From Timema cristinae (lineage: Eukaryota > Arthropoda > Insecta > Phasmatodea > Timematidae): a stretch of 64,000 nucleotides of DNA. The stretch covers positions 1,342,853-1,406,852 of the forward strand of contig JBCFYV010000935.1 in the NCBI GenBank assembly GCA_039000515.1. Reading direction: 5' to 3'. The position numbers and the translations under genes are program-made. Positions 1 to 11,839 of the stretch are shown here, in pieces. The first letter of the stretch is position 1. Every line of letters begins with the position of its first letter. The notes below the pieces were generated by a model that worked only from the letters and a program-made list of their open reading frames with translations, was not told the origin of the DNA and did not search any database.

Positions 1-570
1 TCAGGAAACTTATTATCTCAAGCTAGAGAGGAAAGCTTGCTGCTAGTTCTCTAATCTGAGAACTCTCGGTTGTGAGACCGACAAAAGCTCACTGTCTTTG
101 TTAGAGGAAGGCTACATCTTGAGACCCTTTCAACCAAGCACAGTCTCAAAGCTCTGCAAATACGGGGAAATGTCGTTGAAAATGATCTAATGAAACATTT
201 TAACACTTTTAATCTACTCTAATGATACAACACAAAATATATGTTTATTAAGGAAATTTAACTTTGTTGGAATCTTTCGACTTTATTTTGGCTTGAACCA
301 TATTTTGAAATAACGCATTGTTGAATTAACTATTGCGCTAGAGCTGGACGTCTGTGCGACAGTTTCTCGCTTACTGACGGGGTGCTTTAAGATAAAATTA
401 GTAACATTTTTTCAATATTGAGTTAAAAAATAGTATATCCTTTAAAATTAATTCCTATTGCAAACATAAAAGTTCTACCTTTTTATAAAGATAGCTTTTT
501 AATTTAAATGGTACACCTTAAGACATTAAAAGATGAGTTTTTTTGACCAAAAATAATATATTATGTCCCC
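1..570. other. AT-rich sequence, nothing assigned
   Basis: I see no gene, repeat family or inverted termini here. All reading frames are short and broken. Confidence 0.5.
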
Positions 571-690
571 GAATTGGTGCACACGTGGTCTAAGATCAAT
601 TTGGTCAGAATCCCCGATAGTGGGGAGGTTGTAATTCACTCCAGTGGGGTTTAATGAGTGTGGTTCTTTCAAAGTTGTATCGTCACATCT
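571..690 (+). repeat. Very decayed SINE-A head (tentative)
   Basis: The string GTGCACACGTGGTCTAAGA followed by a run resembling GGGGAGGTTG and a B-box-like stretch matches the order of the SINE-A head. The rest is too decayed to follow. Confidence 0.3.
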
Positions 691-699
691 CCTATCACA

Positions 700-1250
700 T
701 TATTGTAAGCATGTGGATATCCTGGATGGGTAGTGAACACACACCCTGGAGATGAGTGATTGGAGAGTTTGACATAAAGTCTAGAGGGATATTTTATTGC
801 ATATTAAGTGGCGGTTAAAATAATTTGGTCTTGTGTATGGGTTTATTACCAAGGTACTTAAAATCATAGCACTATGACTTCGTATATTTAAATAGTAATA
901 AATGAGTTGTTTTCATTTGTTTTTCAACAGTTTGTTGGTAAGTATAGTCATATCTACAAAAATTGAATTATAATCCCCTTTACATAAATGTATAATAAAG
1001 TAAACTCGTAGACAGCTAATTTTATTATTGCTATTTATTTAAATAAAATGATGGTGTGATATTTTCTTAATAATCTCAACTTATTTAGAAAATATTACTC
1101 CAAATATATTTCCATCTCGTGAAAACTTTTTGCACAACATGTTTCAATGCAGACTTTCATTTGAGGCCAAGATAAAATATATCGAATACCTAAAGTCTTG
1201 CCTATTCCAACAATTATGTTGAAAAATGTTCCGTTAGGATGACACTGATC
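700..1250. other. AT-rich sequence, nothing assigned
   Basis: No coding frame, paired termini or recognisable repeat is visible between the two SINE-A heads. Confidence 0.5.
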
Positions 1251-1500
1251 GTGGCCACGTGGTCTAAGGTATCACTAGCCCAATATACTAGACTGCCATT
1301 GACGGGGAGAGCGTGGTTTGAACCCGGTCGGGTGTATTGAGGGTGATTTTCCCTAAATTCTTTCCTACTCTCTTATCACTCAGGTCCATTTCCTCAGATG
1401 TTTCCTTTAAAACTCCACTTTCTTCCCTTCAACACCATTAGAGTAGTTGATGTGTGCGTATAATCCAACACTAAGACATGGCTGCAACAAAAAATAAAAC
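1251..1500 (+). repeat. SINE-A copy
   Basis: The tRNA-derived head starts GTGGCCACGTGGTCTAAGG. The B box reads GGTTTGAACCCGG. The body has the family marks GGGTGATTTTCCC and TTTCCTACTCTC, and the tail is a degraded CCAACACTAAGACATGG. In better copies the family consensus ends ACGGGTAGTAAGACGCGGTG followed by (TAA)n. SINEs are non-coding and depend on a LINE for mobility. Confidence 0.85.
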
Positions 1501-1625
1501 TCTGAACTATCCAAAACCGTGGCGTGGCGTGTAAGGTTTCCAGTGTACGCAGAGTATATAAAAACATACTTATGGTTATGCTCTCAATCCTTCTGTAATC
1601 ATTTGAGAAACTAAACATTACTCTC

Positions 1626-2548
1626 CGCTTCAGTGGTCGAATAGTCTAAGGCAATATTCCACAAACTCTTCTAAGTGATGGATCATATTTATAAGCGTTC
1701 CATATAGTCTATATAGTCCAATTTTCATATAAATAACCCGACAGATTAATATAAACCATAATATATTTACCTTCAAGTCAAGTAATACAATTTGTCATTT
1801 TTGATAATATTGGCACTAATAATGTATTAGAATCATTTTGAAAGTCATTCTTCCTTTTAAAATAGGACTCTACTTGTTGTGGATATGGTCTGTCAAAATT
1901 CTGATCTTTTGATTTATTTCACGTTTTTACTTTCTAATAAAGATAAAAAAAATGTTGTTACTGTTAAAAGTGTTGACCTAGTGCTCATGATGAATATTTA
2001 CGTTTAATATTCTCCAAAACACAAAAACATTCCTGTCCCTCCTCAGAGTGTTGTTTTGATTTCGATTGAAGACCTCATATAAAGAATAGTTTAGTGTTAG
2101 GTAATATTCTAAAATGACATAACGACTTTGTTTAAAATGGATATCTGGTAATTCTTCACGTGATAGTATAGTAAATATCAATTGAGACCTAATTATTTTT
2201 TTAAAACCTAGTTTCAAACTATAATGGAATATTTGAGAAAGCAAACACAATGTTGTCAGACTCAATCATTTCCCTGTGGCCCTATGCGTGGACCACCTGG
2301 ACCACAGTTTGAAAACCACTAGTCTAAGATATCACTTTCACAATATACTAAACTGGCATTGATGTGTAGATAAGGGTTCGAATCCCGGTCGATTGTATTA
2401 GGATGGTTTTTCTTAATTGATTTCACATGTTTCCTCCATTAAAATGTGGGTATACTATCTGAAATCAAGCTTACTCATCTCTAACGCACTAGAGTCGTTA
2501 TTAAATCTGCGTGTAGTCCTAACAGGTGGTAAAACATGGTGTTAAAAT
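1626..2548 (+). repeat. SINE-A copy split by a hAT insertion
   Basis: The head (CGCTTCAGTGGTCGAATAGTCTAAGG) lies at 1626-1651. The SINE resumes at 2322 with GTCTAAGATATCAC, the B box GGGTTCGAATCCCGG and a normal body and tail to about 2548. The interruption is the element at 1652-2321. The octamer GTCTAAGG/GTCTAAGA is duplicated on both sides. Joining the halves gives an ordinary SINE-A order, which supports the insertion reading. Confidence 0.75.
1652..2321. mobile_element. Non-autonomous hAT element (670 bp) with 8-bp TSD
   Basis: The right end reads GGACCACAGTTTGAAAACCACTA. Its reverse complement (TAGTGGTTTTCAAACTGTGG) is the terminal motif style of Buster/Charlie-type hATs. The left end (CAATATTCCACAAACT) matches it at about 10 of 16 positions. 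The flanking octamers are GTCTAAGG (1644-1651) and GTCTAAGA (2322-2329), which fit the Buster target pattern nnnTAnnn. No transposase frame remains inside. The right end and TSD are clear; the left end is decayed. Confidence 0.65.
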
Positions 2549-2990
2549 ATTCTAGACATTTTCTTTACAACACAAGGACGTTTATTATAAGTGATACCTC
2601 CCTGGTGATGGGCTACTGAGTGGTAGAAACAGCTCACAGGTATAGTTAGGTTAAGTTTTACTTAACATTGCTATATGCCACACCACGCCAATAATATTTT
2701 TATTGGAAGAGCAGTGGAGAAATTTCGAACTTATCTCCTTGCGGCCAACATTTATAACATATTACTTTATTATTTGTGTTATATTTTTATATAAATATAA
2801 TATACATAAATAATAACATGATATGACGTATGAATACATTAAAATGTTATTAATAACTTTAATAATTACCATGTATCAAAATCAAGGTAATATTTTTTTA
2901 TGATATGATGTTGGAACTTGTAACGTTGGAACGTGTAACTAAAACAGCTTCCTGAATATATTTTCCACTGTTAAGACAAAGTTTGTGTTT
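2549..2990. other. AT-rich sequence, nothing assigned
   Basis: No coding frame or paired repeat. The block 2760-2900 is very rich in TATA/TAAT strings. Confidence 0.5.
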
Positions 2991-3013
2991 TGGTGAAGAA
3001 CTACTATATCCTA

Positions 3014-3056
3014 GAGAGAGGAGAGAGAGAGGAGAGAGAGAGAGAGAGGAGAGAGA
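3014..3056. repeat. (GA)n microsatellite
   Basis: Imperfect GA/GAGAGG repeat of about 43 bp, with periodic extra G that breaks the dinucleotide register. Confidence 0.9.
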
Positions 3057-3479
3057 AAGTAATCTTGGATATACCCTACCTCCTAGTTCATTATTACATT
3101 ACTAATTTCCCTCCTCCCACCCCACAATAAGATCTATAATTATGTAAGAATATCTGTAAAGTTTAAAAAATTACTATTGTTGATGGCACATAGGCCTTAT
3201 AGCTATTTTGTACAAAATCTTTAAGGATTTTGGTTGCAATACAGTCAATATTTCAGAAAATTAATATCCAAGTTAATATCTGATCTCTTACATTCTACAC
3301 AATACAGCGTTATGTATGATCCCTCACTTTTATAATTTAAACTTCTATAGAAAATATTTTGTTTGAATACTAACACAACAAATTTAATTCATTCAAGGTG
3401 AAGCTATAATTACCTGAGGAAACGTTTCCAAAAAAATTGAAATATCAGTCATTAATAAATACATTAAATACATTTTTCT

Positions 3480-3499
3480 CAAAAAAAAAAAAAAAAAAA
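3480..3499. repeat. Poly(A) run
   Basis: Run of about 19 A. It could be a retroposed tail, but no element could be tied to it. Confidence 0.8.
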
Positions 3500-3619
3500 G
3501 AAAGTATGATATGAGGAAAACTCAGTATATTTCAATTATGAACAGAGTATTCTTAACCGCTTATACAAATATCAACCTTAAAATAATATTAATCAAAAAA
3601 ATGAAGCTGTTTTAGGAAT

Positions 3620-4360
3620 GCAAAATTTATTTTAGATGAAGTAATAAGGAAATAGGTTTAAAAGTGAACGCTGAATATACTAAGCACATGAGCATTAAGA
3701 GAACAACTATTGAGGACGATAATTTAGATATTACGTAGAACAGCTTGTCATTTGATAGGGTTAATAAGTTTAAATATTTAGAAACACTTTTAACTAGCAA
3801 TGATAATATTAAATTGGATATAGGAGAAAAATACAGTATGGAAATGCATTCTATTACTTGGTCAGTAAGCTTTTAACAACTCGTCTGGATTGGACCTCAG
3901 AATAAACAAAAAATAGACTTTTTTTACCCATAGTCCTCTACAAGTGTGAAACGTAGTCACTTACCTTACATGAAGTACTCGTAAACAATCTTAGGGTGTT
4001 CGAAAACAAGGGGCTTAAGAATATATATATGGTCCAAAAATAGGATGAGGCTACTGTTAAGTGGAGGGGCTACATATTGATGAGTTACATACCCTATATT
4101 TATCACAATACATTGTTAGGATAATCCAATCTCGTAGATTAGGGTAGGCAGGACATGCAGCACCAATGGAAAATTCTAGAACCTTGTTCAGAGTATTGAC
4201 TGACAAAACCAATGGGAAGAAACCAATGGTAGGCCCTAGAGGAGGACGGTGGGCAAACATTAGAATAATCCTGTGTAATGAGGTGGACTGGATAGAACTA
4301 GCTCAAGATAGGGTTAGGTGGCGTAATTTACTAAGTGTGACAACGAACTTTTGAATTTAT
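3620..4360 (+). pseudogene. Non-LTR retrotransposon reverse transcriptase, C-terminal relic
   Basis: This is the 3' end of a LINE ORF2, read in shifting frames. It contains IGLKVNAEYTKHM, then FDRVNKFKYLETLLTS (the conserved 'KFKYLG' region after the RT palm), then the equivalents of the 'GN..YY.V.KLL..R' and 'P.VLY.CETW.LT' segments at about 3840-3970. At 4090-4354 it has the C-terminal block ending EVDWIELAQDRVRW. The last 62 codons (from 4166) are still open and stop at 4352-4354. At least one internal stop (ACG TAG near 3735) and two or more frameshifts make it non-functional. The family is widespread in insects; I do not assign the clade. Other copies of the same tail are at 52555-52900 (minus) and 58710-58905 (plus). 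Confidence 0.85.
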
Positions 4361-4619
4361 AATTCCATAAATAAGTAAGTAAATAAATAATCTTAATTTT
4401 CTAGATAAAATTAATATCACGATATAACCTAGTGATAAAACTGATTTTATTAGAATTATGAATTTAAATTAAATTCCTCAAGTACAGACAACAGATTTGT
4501 AAGAGCCATTTTTACTTACTTATATCAAGATTAAGAATTGAAATCGTGAAAAGAATCTATCTTGTGATTATGACAAATGTTTACGTTTTACGTGAACATG
4601 AACCCAAAAACTTGGATTT
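4361..4619. other. 3' flank of the LINE relic
   Basis: Short AT-rich stretch with an imperfect TAAG/TAAA run at 4370-4390 that may be the LINE's simple tail. Confidence 0.4.
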
Positions 4620-5620
4620 TACAATTTTGTCCGTCCCTGTCCAAGAATCCGAAACGGTTTTGTGGATTTTGTTCAAAATTGATATCTAAATGTTAAAGGA
4701 TAGTAACAAAAAACAATTTTATACCCTAGCCCTCTATTTAAGGGTACCTATGTTTACTGAGGTGTAATTTTTTTGGATTTCAAATTTTTCCCAAATGTTT
4801 ATAACAATTTTGCTTAAAATGCACATCTAGGATTTGTTTGACATGACAAATTGTTTTATGGTCAAAAATTCTTTAAAGAATAGTTTATTGAAAATTGATT
4901 TTTCAAATCTTGAAATATTTTACTAATGACTATTGCAATTAATAGGTTCCAAATGGGTATCTAAGTAGTGTTTGAAATGACAAATAGCCCTCTATGCTTT
5001 GTTTTGGGTAAAATTTTGATAAAGAGTATTTTACTAAGGAGGGATTTTTTTAAATTCAAATTATTTAAAAAATAGCTATAACGATTTTGCTTAAAAGTAT
5101 ATCTGGGGTGTGTTTGACATGAACATGACAAATAAACTGTGTACTTATTTTGGAGGATAATATATTTTTTTATAAATTGAATATTTTAAATTTTACCTTA
5201 ACGATTTGTTTAGAAATAATTCGTATCGGTTGACTATTTTACATATCAATTAAAACATTTATCTAAAATAAAGTAATTTAACGGTAGTTTATTTACAACA
5301 AATTATAGATAACTCGAATTTTTCGTAAATTGACCTTGAAGTTTGAATCCAAACACAAATATGCGAATAAGTTTTTTTTTATAAATAAGAATACGTTTCT
5401 AGTCTTACAAATAACAAATAATTTTATGGTAGTTAAAAATGATTTATTTTTAAGAAAGTGAATTTGTTTATATATATTTGAACGATTTGGTTTAAAATGT
5501 ATAAAAAATTGTTTATTTTGATTAAAAATACTATGTGATTTTAGGGGTTGATTACGACAAACCTATTTTTGAAGAAAAAAATTCAAAATTATAATTATAC
5601 AAGGATCTGTGATTGTGTCG
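4620..5620. repeat. Decayed tandem-like AT-rich block, period roughly 150-190 bp
   Basis: A recurring theme is seen at about 4796, 4930, 5075 and 5470: 'ATAACGATTTTGCTTAAAA', then an 'ATCT..GGTTTG-ACATGACAAAT' string, then 'TTTTTGGT/GGG.AAAATT', then 'AAAGA(G/A)TA(G/T)TTTA'. Copies are highly diverged and no unit boundary is sharp. A related stretch occurs at 17190-17330, so the unit may also be dispersed. No coding function is visible. Confidence 0.45.
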
Positions 5621-6389
5621 TACCATTTAGTTTTTAGTTATGAGCCACATAAATGTCAAGATTAAGATTATTTCGAGTTAAAAATTGTCCTGAATTCAAC
5701 ATTATTTTAATATGAAAAATAACAAATAAATATATGTCTGTCACGTTTGTTTAGTGTCACAACTATAAAAAAGGGTGAATTTGGACCTTATACTGCTCAA
5801 AATCTTTTATAAAACACATCTTCAGCAAACAATTTAATTTGCCTAACATTATTTGCTAATAATTAACATTCGTTACCTTGTTTCTGATGTGTAGAGACGA
5901 GCTGGCACTTTAAAGTCACCCGAAATGGAGCTGGCACAAAGATCTCAACTGAAACATTCACTCAGGAGATGGAAGCAAGTAATCTATGTAAATCAAGCAT
6001 AACAGAACTGTTTTACCTTGATTACTAGTTCATATACTCTCCGCTTAGCTCAACTTCATCTTCATCTGAGTTAAGTTGAGAGCTATAATTTTAACATTGA
6101 TTACCTCTTTCTAAGTATCTCCATAAGATGTGTGCTTAGGTTAATATAGTGATTAATACGATAGGTGTGTTTAATGTTTTATTTATATATAAGTCTCAAA
6201 CACCAAAACACCCAATGAGCAAGTATCTATATGAAATAAGCTATCATTTGAAACATTAATCATTATCAATTTTAAAATAAAATCACCTGAACTACTAATA
6301 CAAAAAATTCAGTGATCAGAATATGACTTCTTGGGGTGTTTGAGACCTGTCTAATACTCAACAAATAACCTCTTAATCCACAACTATGA
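5621..6389. other. AT-rich sequence, nothing assigned
   Basis: A small hairpin lies at about 6056-6084 (AGCTCAACTT against AAGTTGAG). No gene or repeat family was recognised. Confidence 0.5.
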
Positions 6390-6615
6390 CAAGCACGCAG
6401 ACTAAACGTCAATATCACCTATTCTGATTTTCTGGTTACAGTGAGATTGGTGTTCGAATCTTGACCAGTTGTACTGAGGGTATTTTTATAAATGGCTTAT
6501 CACTTTTATTCTACGCAATTTGAGATGCATTATCTCTATATTCTATTCAACTCGTCACTAACACATGATGTGAATAAAATTATATGTAACGTATGTGTGG
6601 TAAGATAAGCTGTAG
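6390..6615 (+). repeat. SINE-A copy, decayed
   Basis: The B box region reads GGTGTTCGAATCTTGACC. It is followed by GTACTGAGGGTATTTTTATAAATGGC and a tail resembling CGTATGTGTGGTAAGA. The head before 6420 is poorly preserved. Confidence 0.6.
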
Positions 6616-6739
6616 AAAATTATTTAATAAAAACATTACAAACCGTCACTAGCACTTTATCTGAGTCAACAACTACGGAGATAAAGGTACTTTATCTATT
6701 AGTAATTCAAAACTGAGGTTATTAATGGCTTAAACTAAT

Positions 6740-6930
6740 GAATAGGAATGGGGAGGCTAGTTTAGAATAAGTACAGTAGCATAAACGAGGAGAGGTGATG
6801 GGGAAAAACGTGATAAATCACATGTTGAAATCCACGTCCAATGCACTTTACTGAGAATCAAACCTCGACCTACTCATCACGGGAATCCTGCTTGACAGAC
6901 TGATTCCTTAGACCACATGATCACCAATGC
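6740..6930 (-). repeat. SINE-A copy
   Basis: In the given strand it ends ACTGATTCCTTAGACCACATGATCACC, the reverse complement of the SINE-A head. The B box (reverse: GAATCAAACCTCGACC) lies at about 6850. Confidence 0.75.
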
Positions 6931-7680
6931 AAGTCTCACAAAAGTAGATTGGGCAGAAGCACAAGATCTCAGATAATGAACGTGGTAAAATCTATCTTTT
7001 ATTTTAAAATTTCTCTCTAAATATGGTTGATAAACAAAAGCAAACACAATATTTTTTATATTATGTTATATTTTTTGTTTGTTTAGCGCAAAGTTTGTGC
7101 ACCCAGGTGCTATCGATCTAGGACATCTAAATAAAGGTCCGTAAAGTTGGTAGTACCCATAACGGTAAAAATTATTTGACCTATGCCAACATTTAGTGCT
7201 GAATTTGTGCCACAGTAGTTTTCCTGAAAACGTCGAAAAGCTTTGGGTAATTTTTTGTATGCAGGCAGCTATTACTGAGAAAAGCCGCCAGGTAGCAGAA
7301 AGGGGACTGTCTGTAGAAACGACTCTCAACTTAGTTTTTGAGTATTTTGTTTACCGTGGTACCGTTATCGGCCACACAAACCGCTAGTTAAGTGTTTAGC
7401 GTTGTTTGATTGCCCACTTGTTATTAGCACATTGACGAGAGCATTGTAGACCTTTCACTGTTCATCAGCGCTTGACTCTGCCCACACCAAGATACGTAAA
7501 CACTGTGCTATATTTGCTGTCCACACTGTTGACACTGAGCTCCCTGTGAAGTCTATCAGCACATTTACTGAAACATTGATCAATCTTTATTGTTCATTAT
7601 TCATAAACAAGATGTGAGGAATAATACATTCCTCCAGATTATTTCCTGGAGCATTATTCACTATTTATGTTTCGGACCCA
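6931..7680. other. Unassigned, moderately GC-richer block 7070-7570
   Basis: The stretch 7070-7570 is richer in GC than its surroundings and carries weak open frames on both strands (7066-7329 minus, 7196-7387 plus). Neither resembles a family I know. It may be a fragment of an unrecognised mobile element. Confidence 0.35.
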
Positions 7681-7920
7681 ACTCAATGATCTTAGGCGTC
7701 ACCATTGTCTTAGACTGAACTGCTGATGGTGGGGATATCGGGATTCGAGTCCCAGCAGAGTCTACTAAGTGTGTTTTTCCTGAAATATTTCCCTCTCTAT
7801 TTTCATGTAAATACGAGTAGATTATCTTAAAAAGGCTTACTCCCTCATACCTACCCCGTTAGATTAGTTTATCTAATTTACGTATAGCTTCAATAGGTTT
7901 TGGTAGTAAAAAAAATAATT
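7681..7920 (+). repeat. SINE-A copy
   Basis: Head GATCTTAGGCGTCACC, B box GGGATTCGAGTCCCAGC, body TTTTTCCTGAAATATTTCCC, and a degraded tail ending GGTAGTAAAAAAAATAAT. Confidence 0.75.
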
Positions 7921-8004
7921 ATTCATCATTGCTATACTAAGTTTGATATATATTATACGTGATCTTTTCCCTGGGAATTATTCACTCTTTATTGTTAATA
8001 CCCA

Positions 8005-8275
8005 CTTCGGTGGCATAGTTATCTAACGCGCTAGTTTCGTGTTGAGATAAACTGCCAAGGACGGGGTGATTGAGGTTCGAATCTTGCTCGGTTTAACTGG
8101 GGAGGATTTTTCCTAAATAGTTTCCTACTCTCCCTCCACGCAAATGCGGGTTCACTTGCTTTATATGCAACCTTCCCAATTCCTGACCCTTTAGCATAAT
8201 AATTAGTACTTAAGCGTATAGCCCGAACGGGTCGTAAACCGTGGTGATAAATATTATTATTATTATTATTTATTG
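8005..8275 (+). repeat. SINE-A copy, well preserved
   Basis: Head CTTCGGTGGCATAGTTATCTAACG, then AAACTGCCAAGGACGGGG, B box GAGGTTCGAATCTTG, and body TTTTTCCTAAATAG with TCCACGCAAATGCGGG. The tail is GCGTATAGCCCGAACGGG, ending in (ATT)n. This is one of the best copies for defining the consensus. Confidence 0.9.
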
Positions 8276-8593
8276 GTCATCTTTGATATAATGAGTCCGA
8301 TGTAAATTCTTCCACTATATTTCCTAAAACATTATTCACTTTTCATAGATAATCAATGATACACAAATTATTATCTATATTCCACTAAAACATTTGCAGA
8401 ATCTCTGTTAATTATTGATGCTTCATCGCAAATTCAACAAAACAATGTAAAATTCACCACCAAATTCAAATTTCCTGGCAGATTATTTTACTTTTAATCG
8501 TCTATTAATCCTACACTATATAATCTGTAAATTCCTTCAGAACATCTACTAAATATATATTTAATAATGACTGTCTGTCATTTCTATACTAAG
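8276..8593. other. AT-rich sequence, nothing assigned
   Basis: Repeated short strings around 'CCTAAAACATTATTCAC' are seen here and just upstream (about 7620-7670 and 9200-9260). They suggest a decayed tandem or dispersed unit, but no boundary could be set. Confidence 0.35.
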
Positions 8594-8887
8594 CGACTCC
8601 GTGGTGTAGTGGTCAGTGCACCTGGTTATGAGCCTAGGGGTCTCTGGTCCAATTCCCGGCTGGTACCTCGGATATATTCCCGTTCAGGGGAATAATCCCA
8701 ATGGTCACCAGGGTTTGGCTAGTTCGGCTTATGCTATGTTAAGACTCACCCCAGCTTCACAACATCATAATAAATATCCTCATATCATCTCATTGCTGGT
8801 ATGTGCAGACACCCTCCTACGGTGTATCCTGGGAAACGCTCTGTGCCACCAGAGAGGCTAATAATAATATTAATAATAATAATAATA
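8594..8887 (+). repeat. SINE-D: SINE with a different tRNA-like head
   Basis: The head reads GACTCCGTGGTGTAGTGGTC, with a B-box-like GGTCCAATTCCCGGC, unlike the SINE-A head. The body contains TCACCAGGGTTTGGCTAG and CCTACGGTGTATCCTGGG. It ends in a (TAA)n/(TAATAT)n tail that abuts the tail of the reverse-oriented SINE-A at 8888. A truncated second head is at 9845. Confidence 0.7.
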
Positions 8888-9105
<218 letters not shown>

Positions 9106-9435
9106 AGAACTGGATGTCAAGTCTCTTCGGGCCAAACGTGTACTTTCCATTAGATAAAAAAAACACGTATATACTATATTATATCTAAATTATTCCAGAA
9201 CATTTCCTAAGGTTTGTTCAACATTCCCTGTATATTCCTCCCGAAAATTTACTGAATCATTTTTATATCTCCGATGTGTCACTTGTAAATGTCTTCAACG
9301 CCAACTAATCATTTTAACAATGACTTTTACTTAGTAAATATTATTGATTACTTGACATCTTACATTCGCTTAAGCCAAGTGATTTTATATTATTTATCAA
9401 AACCATGGATTTTTTTGGGTGCAATTTCTGAACCC
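9106..9435. other. AT-rich sequence, nothing assigned
   Basis: No gene or paired repeat. It shares 'CCTAAGGTTTGTTCAACATTCC'-like wording with 7600-7670 and 8320. Confidence 0.4.
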
Positions 9436-9600
9436 ACACACGACTTACAAACTAACTTTAGAGAATACATGCATTCTGCTGGCCGTTAATTCAACACTGT
9501 AAAAAGTAAAGACACAATTTCAACAATGGTCAAATTACAGTTTGAACTAAGATTCGAACCTGAGCCCCAAGCACAGCCTACTGAGCTAATGTGACAGACT
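9436..9600 (-). repeat. SINE-C copy (tRNA-derived)
   Basis: SINE-C is best seen at 19318-19545. In reverse this copy shows TTAGCTCAGTAGGCTGTGC followed by a B box (reversed: GATTCGAACCTGAGCC) and the body string CAACAATGGTCAAA. The far end contains the family's ACTTACAAACTAACTTT. Confidence 0.65.
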
Positions 9601-9844
9601 AAACCCTACTATTAGTGTATTGTTATATAATAAACACATACAGGTGATATTCGAATGTCCACAAAGTCCAGAGTGGTGTTTATCTGAACGGACCATGTAG
9701 AAAATTATGTAGATTAGTGCAAAGGTGCATTCACATATGTCCGTTACAGCTTCATATCGTTTCGGTATGAAACTTTTCATGTTGACGCACAGTTTCTGTA
9801 GCAAATAATATCGGCTCATTTTTATATTACTATGGATAAAAATG

Positions 9845-10025
9845 AGCGACTCTGTGCTCACTGGTCAGAGGTCCCGGGTTCAATCCCCGGTGCTTCCAGA
9901 TTTATCTGTTAGGCATTGGGTCTGGAACGGGGTCAACCTCAACCTCGTGAGGAAGAATGAGGAGCTTCTAGAATAGAGAGTCAAACTCAACCTCGTGAGG
10001 AAGAATGAGGATCTTCTCGAATAGA
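9845..10025 (+). repeat. Truncated SINE-D-like head plus short tandem duplication
   Basis: GCGACTCTGTGCTCACTGGTC and the B-box-like GGTTCAATCCCCGG (about 9887) resemble SINE-D with an internal deletion. Downstream, a unit of about 47 bp containing AACCTCGTGAGGAAGAATG occurs twice in tandem (about 9940 and 9987). Confidence 0.55.
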
Positions 10026-11764
10026 GAAGTACCAGATCCGATCCAGAAAACTGAGATTAACGGATAGAGAGTTCATTGTGCCGAACACATGACAACCTCT
10101 TTCCACAAATGTCAATACTAATGGTGACATAACTCGCTTTCGGGTTAAAACCATGGAGTCGAATAAAAATATGGAAAAGCTATACTCGGAATATTTTACT
10201 ATCAAATATAAAGCGAGCGACACGATATGCTATAGTGTCTACATACCTCAATAGGACCTTCAGGGATTGGCTAGTAACGCTCCTCTTTTAGAAGAAAAAA
10301 TGTTTCCTTTTGTCAAACACATACTTTCTGCTATGAGCACAGTCAAATGGAGCAGTGATAAGCCAAAGTTAGGCCCTTCCATTAAAACCTTCGCTTTTAA
10401 AAGAAGGCTGGGACCCCAAGTCTGTGGGTCATATGAGTCTCACGGGCCATCTTCCTGCGATCCTGAAAACAATTAGAAGTATACAGCACAAATTCTAGAA
10501 TATATTATCTCAGCTGTCAAATTTCTGGCTAAGCCGAGGTAAAATATAATTAATGTCTATGATACCGTCTATATTTAGGTTATTCCTGTATTTGTTTTTT
10601 AAACCAATGGATAATGAATCAACACTTGTATTTTAGTTATTGTTTGAGAAATATAGAACCATTAAATTTGATATAAATATTTTTGTCTTATTACATTTTT
10701 TTTCTGGGTATTTAACATATAATCTGTGACTGAAATTTAGCATTTATTAATTGGTTCACTGTTTCGAGAGTTAGGTCTCTTCTGACCCTTTTCTCAGTGG
10801 ACAGACACGTTAAAGTAACACCAGCGTGGTATTGGTGGTAATGACAGCCCACAGAAGATTGTTATTGCATACATTTGCTGAAAGTCACTAATGCCAACCC
10901 ATGTAGAAACAATTCATTATTTTCTTTTTAATATTATATTATTAATCAAAAGTGTCAATGAACGCTTCTATTAATAGTTTTCTCAACATTACTGTATAGT
11001 TGGCTTTGAACAATTAATTTAAAGAACAAAACGTATTAATAAAACTATAAGGTTTTTTTGTTTCATGGTTGTGTTAACAAATATATTATAGGCCACATAT
11101 CAGTTGGCCTGAAGTCCTTAGGTCTGAACTTTAGGACAAATTACTTTAGGCTTTCTCATAAGTTAGTTTTAGGCTAAATTAGGCTAAGAATTATTTAACC
11201 TAATCTGTGTGCTTACTCCACAAAGGAAATTAGGTTGAGGATCGCCATGGCCAAGGAATATTTCAACAATAGTCACACGTTCGCCGAAAATAGAAACAAG
11301 AATTTGATTGAGTGGTGCAGCAATTCACACGCTAGAAGAAACTATGTTGACCCATGATGCATTTAAACGCAAACCTAAAACAGCTGATCATCAAAATATT
11401 TTATTTCTTTGTTGTATAGACATATATTTTAGATCAATGTGACTACGTGTGTTCTCAAATTATAATGCTGTGTCGTGAGAGAATCCAATGAATTGATCCA
11501 TCGCTTTTTATTAACGGGTTATTTAAGATTTCCTCACAAAAGCCAACGAAGCTGTCTGCTTTCTTTTGCTGTCAAATGGTCATGCGCACTGAGTTGAGAT
11601 TGTTGGTTTTGTGGTTTGATTTGTTCTCCCGTGCTGAGGATCTCAGGCAGAGTGGACAAAGTAGGGATGAATTTAACTTAGACAGAACAACTCGCGCAAA
11701 CGAGGTGGAAATTTGTTAGAACTAATCACGTGACCATGTTTATGTTCTGCACTTTTTTTTTCAG
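10026..11764. other. Unassigned sequence
   Basis: Scattered short frames only (minus 9987-10223, plus 10267-10476), with no motif I recognise. There is no paired terminus or SINE. If the exon candidate at 11765 is real, part of this would be intron. Confidence 0.4.
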
Positions 11765-11833
11765 CAAACGTGTGAATCCACAGTTGTTGCTGACCAGCAA
11801 GCTGAGTCTGTAACTGAGGAAGAAACTGAATAA
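11765..11833 (+). CDS. Candidate terminal coding exon (unproven)
   Basis: A pyrimidine tract of nine T (preceded by CTGCAC) and TCAG at 11761-11764 make a good 3' splice site. The frame starting exactly at 11765 reads QTCESTVVADQQAES and ends EEETE before TAA at 11831-11833. That gives 22 codons in phase 0, unusually acidic and Gln/Glu/Thr rich for this AT-rich window. No upstream exon was found and no family is recognised. It may be chance: a 3' splice site plus 66 open bases is weak evidence. A LINE fragment begins directly after the stop, where a 3' UTR would lie. Confidence 0.25.
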   Translation, partial: QTCESTVVADQQAESVTEEETE

Positions 11834-11839
11834 ATGATG

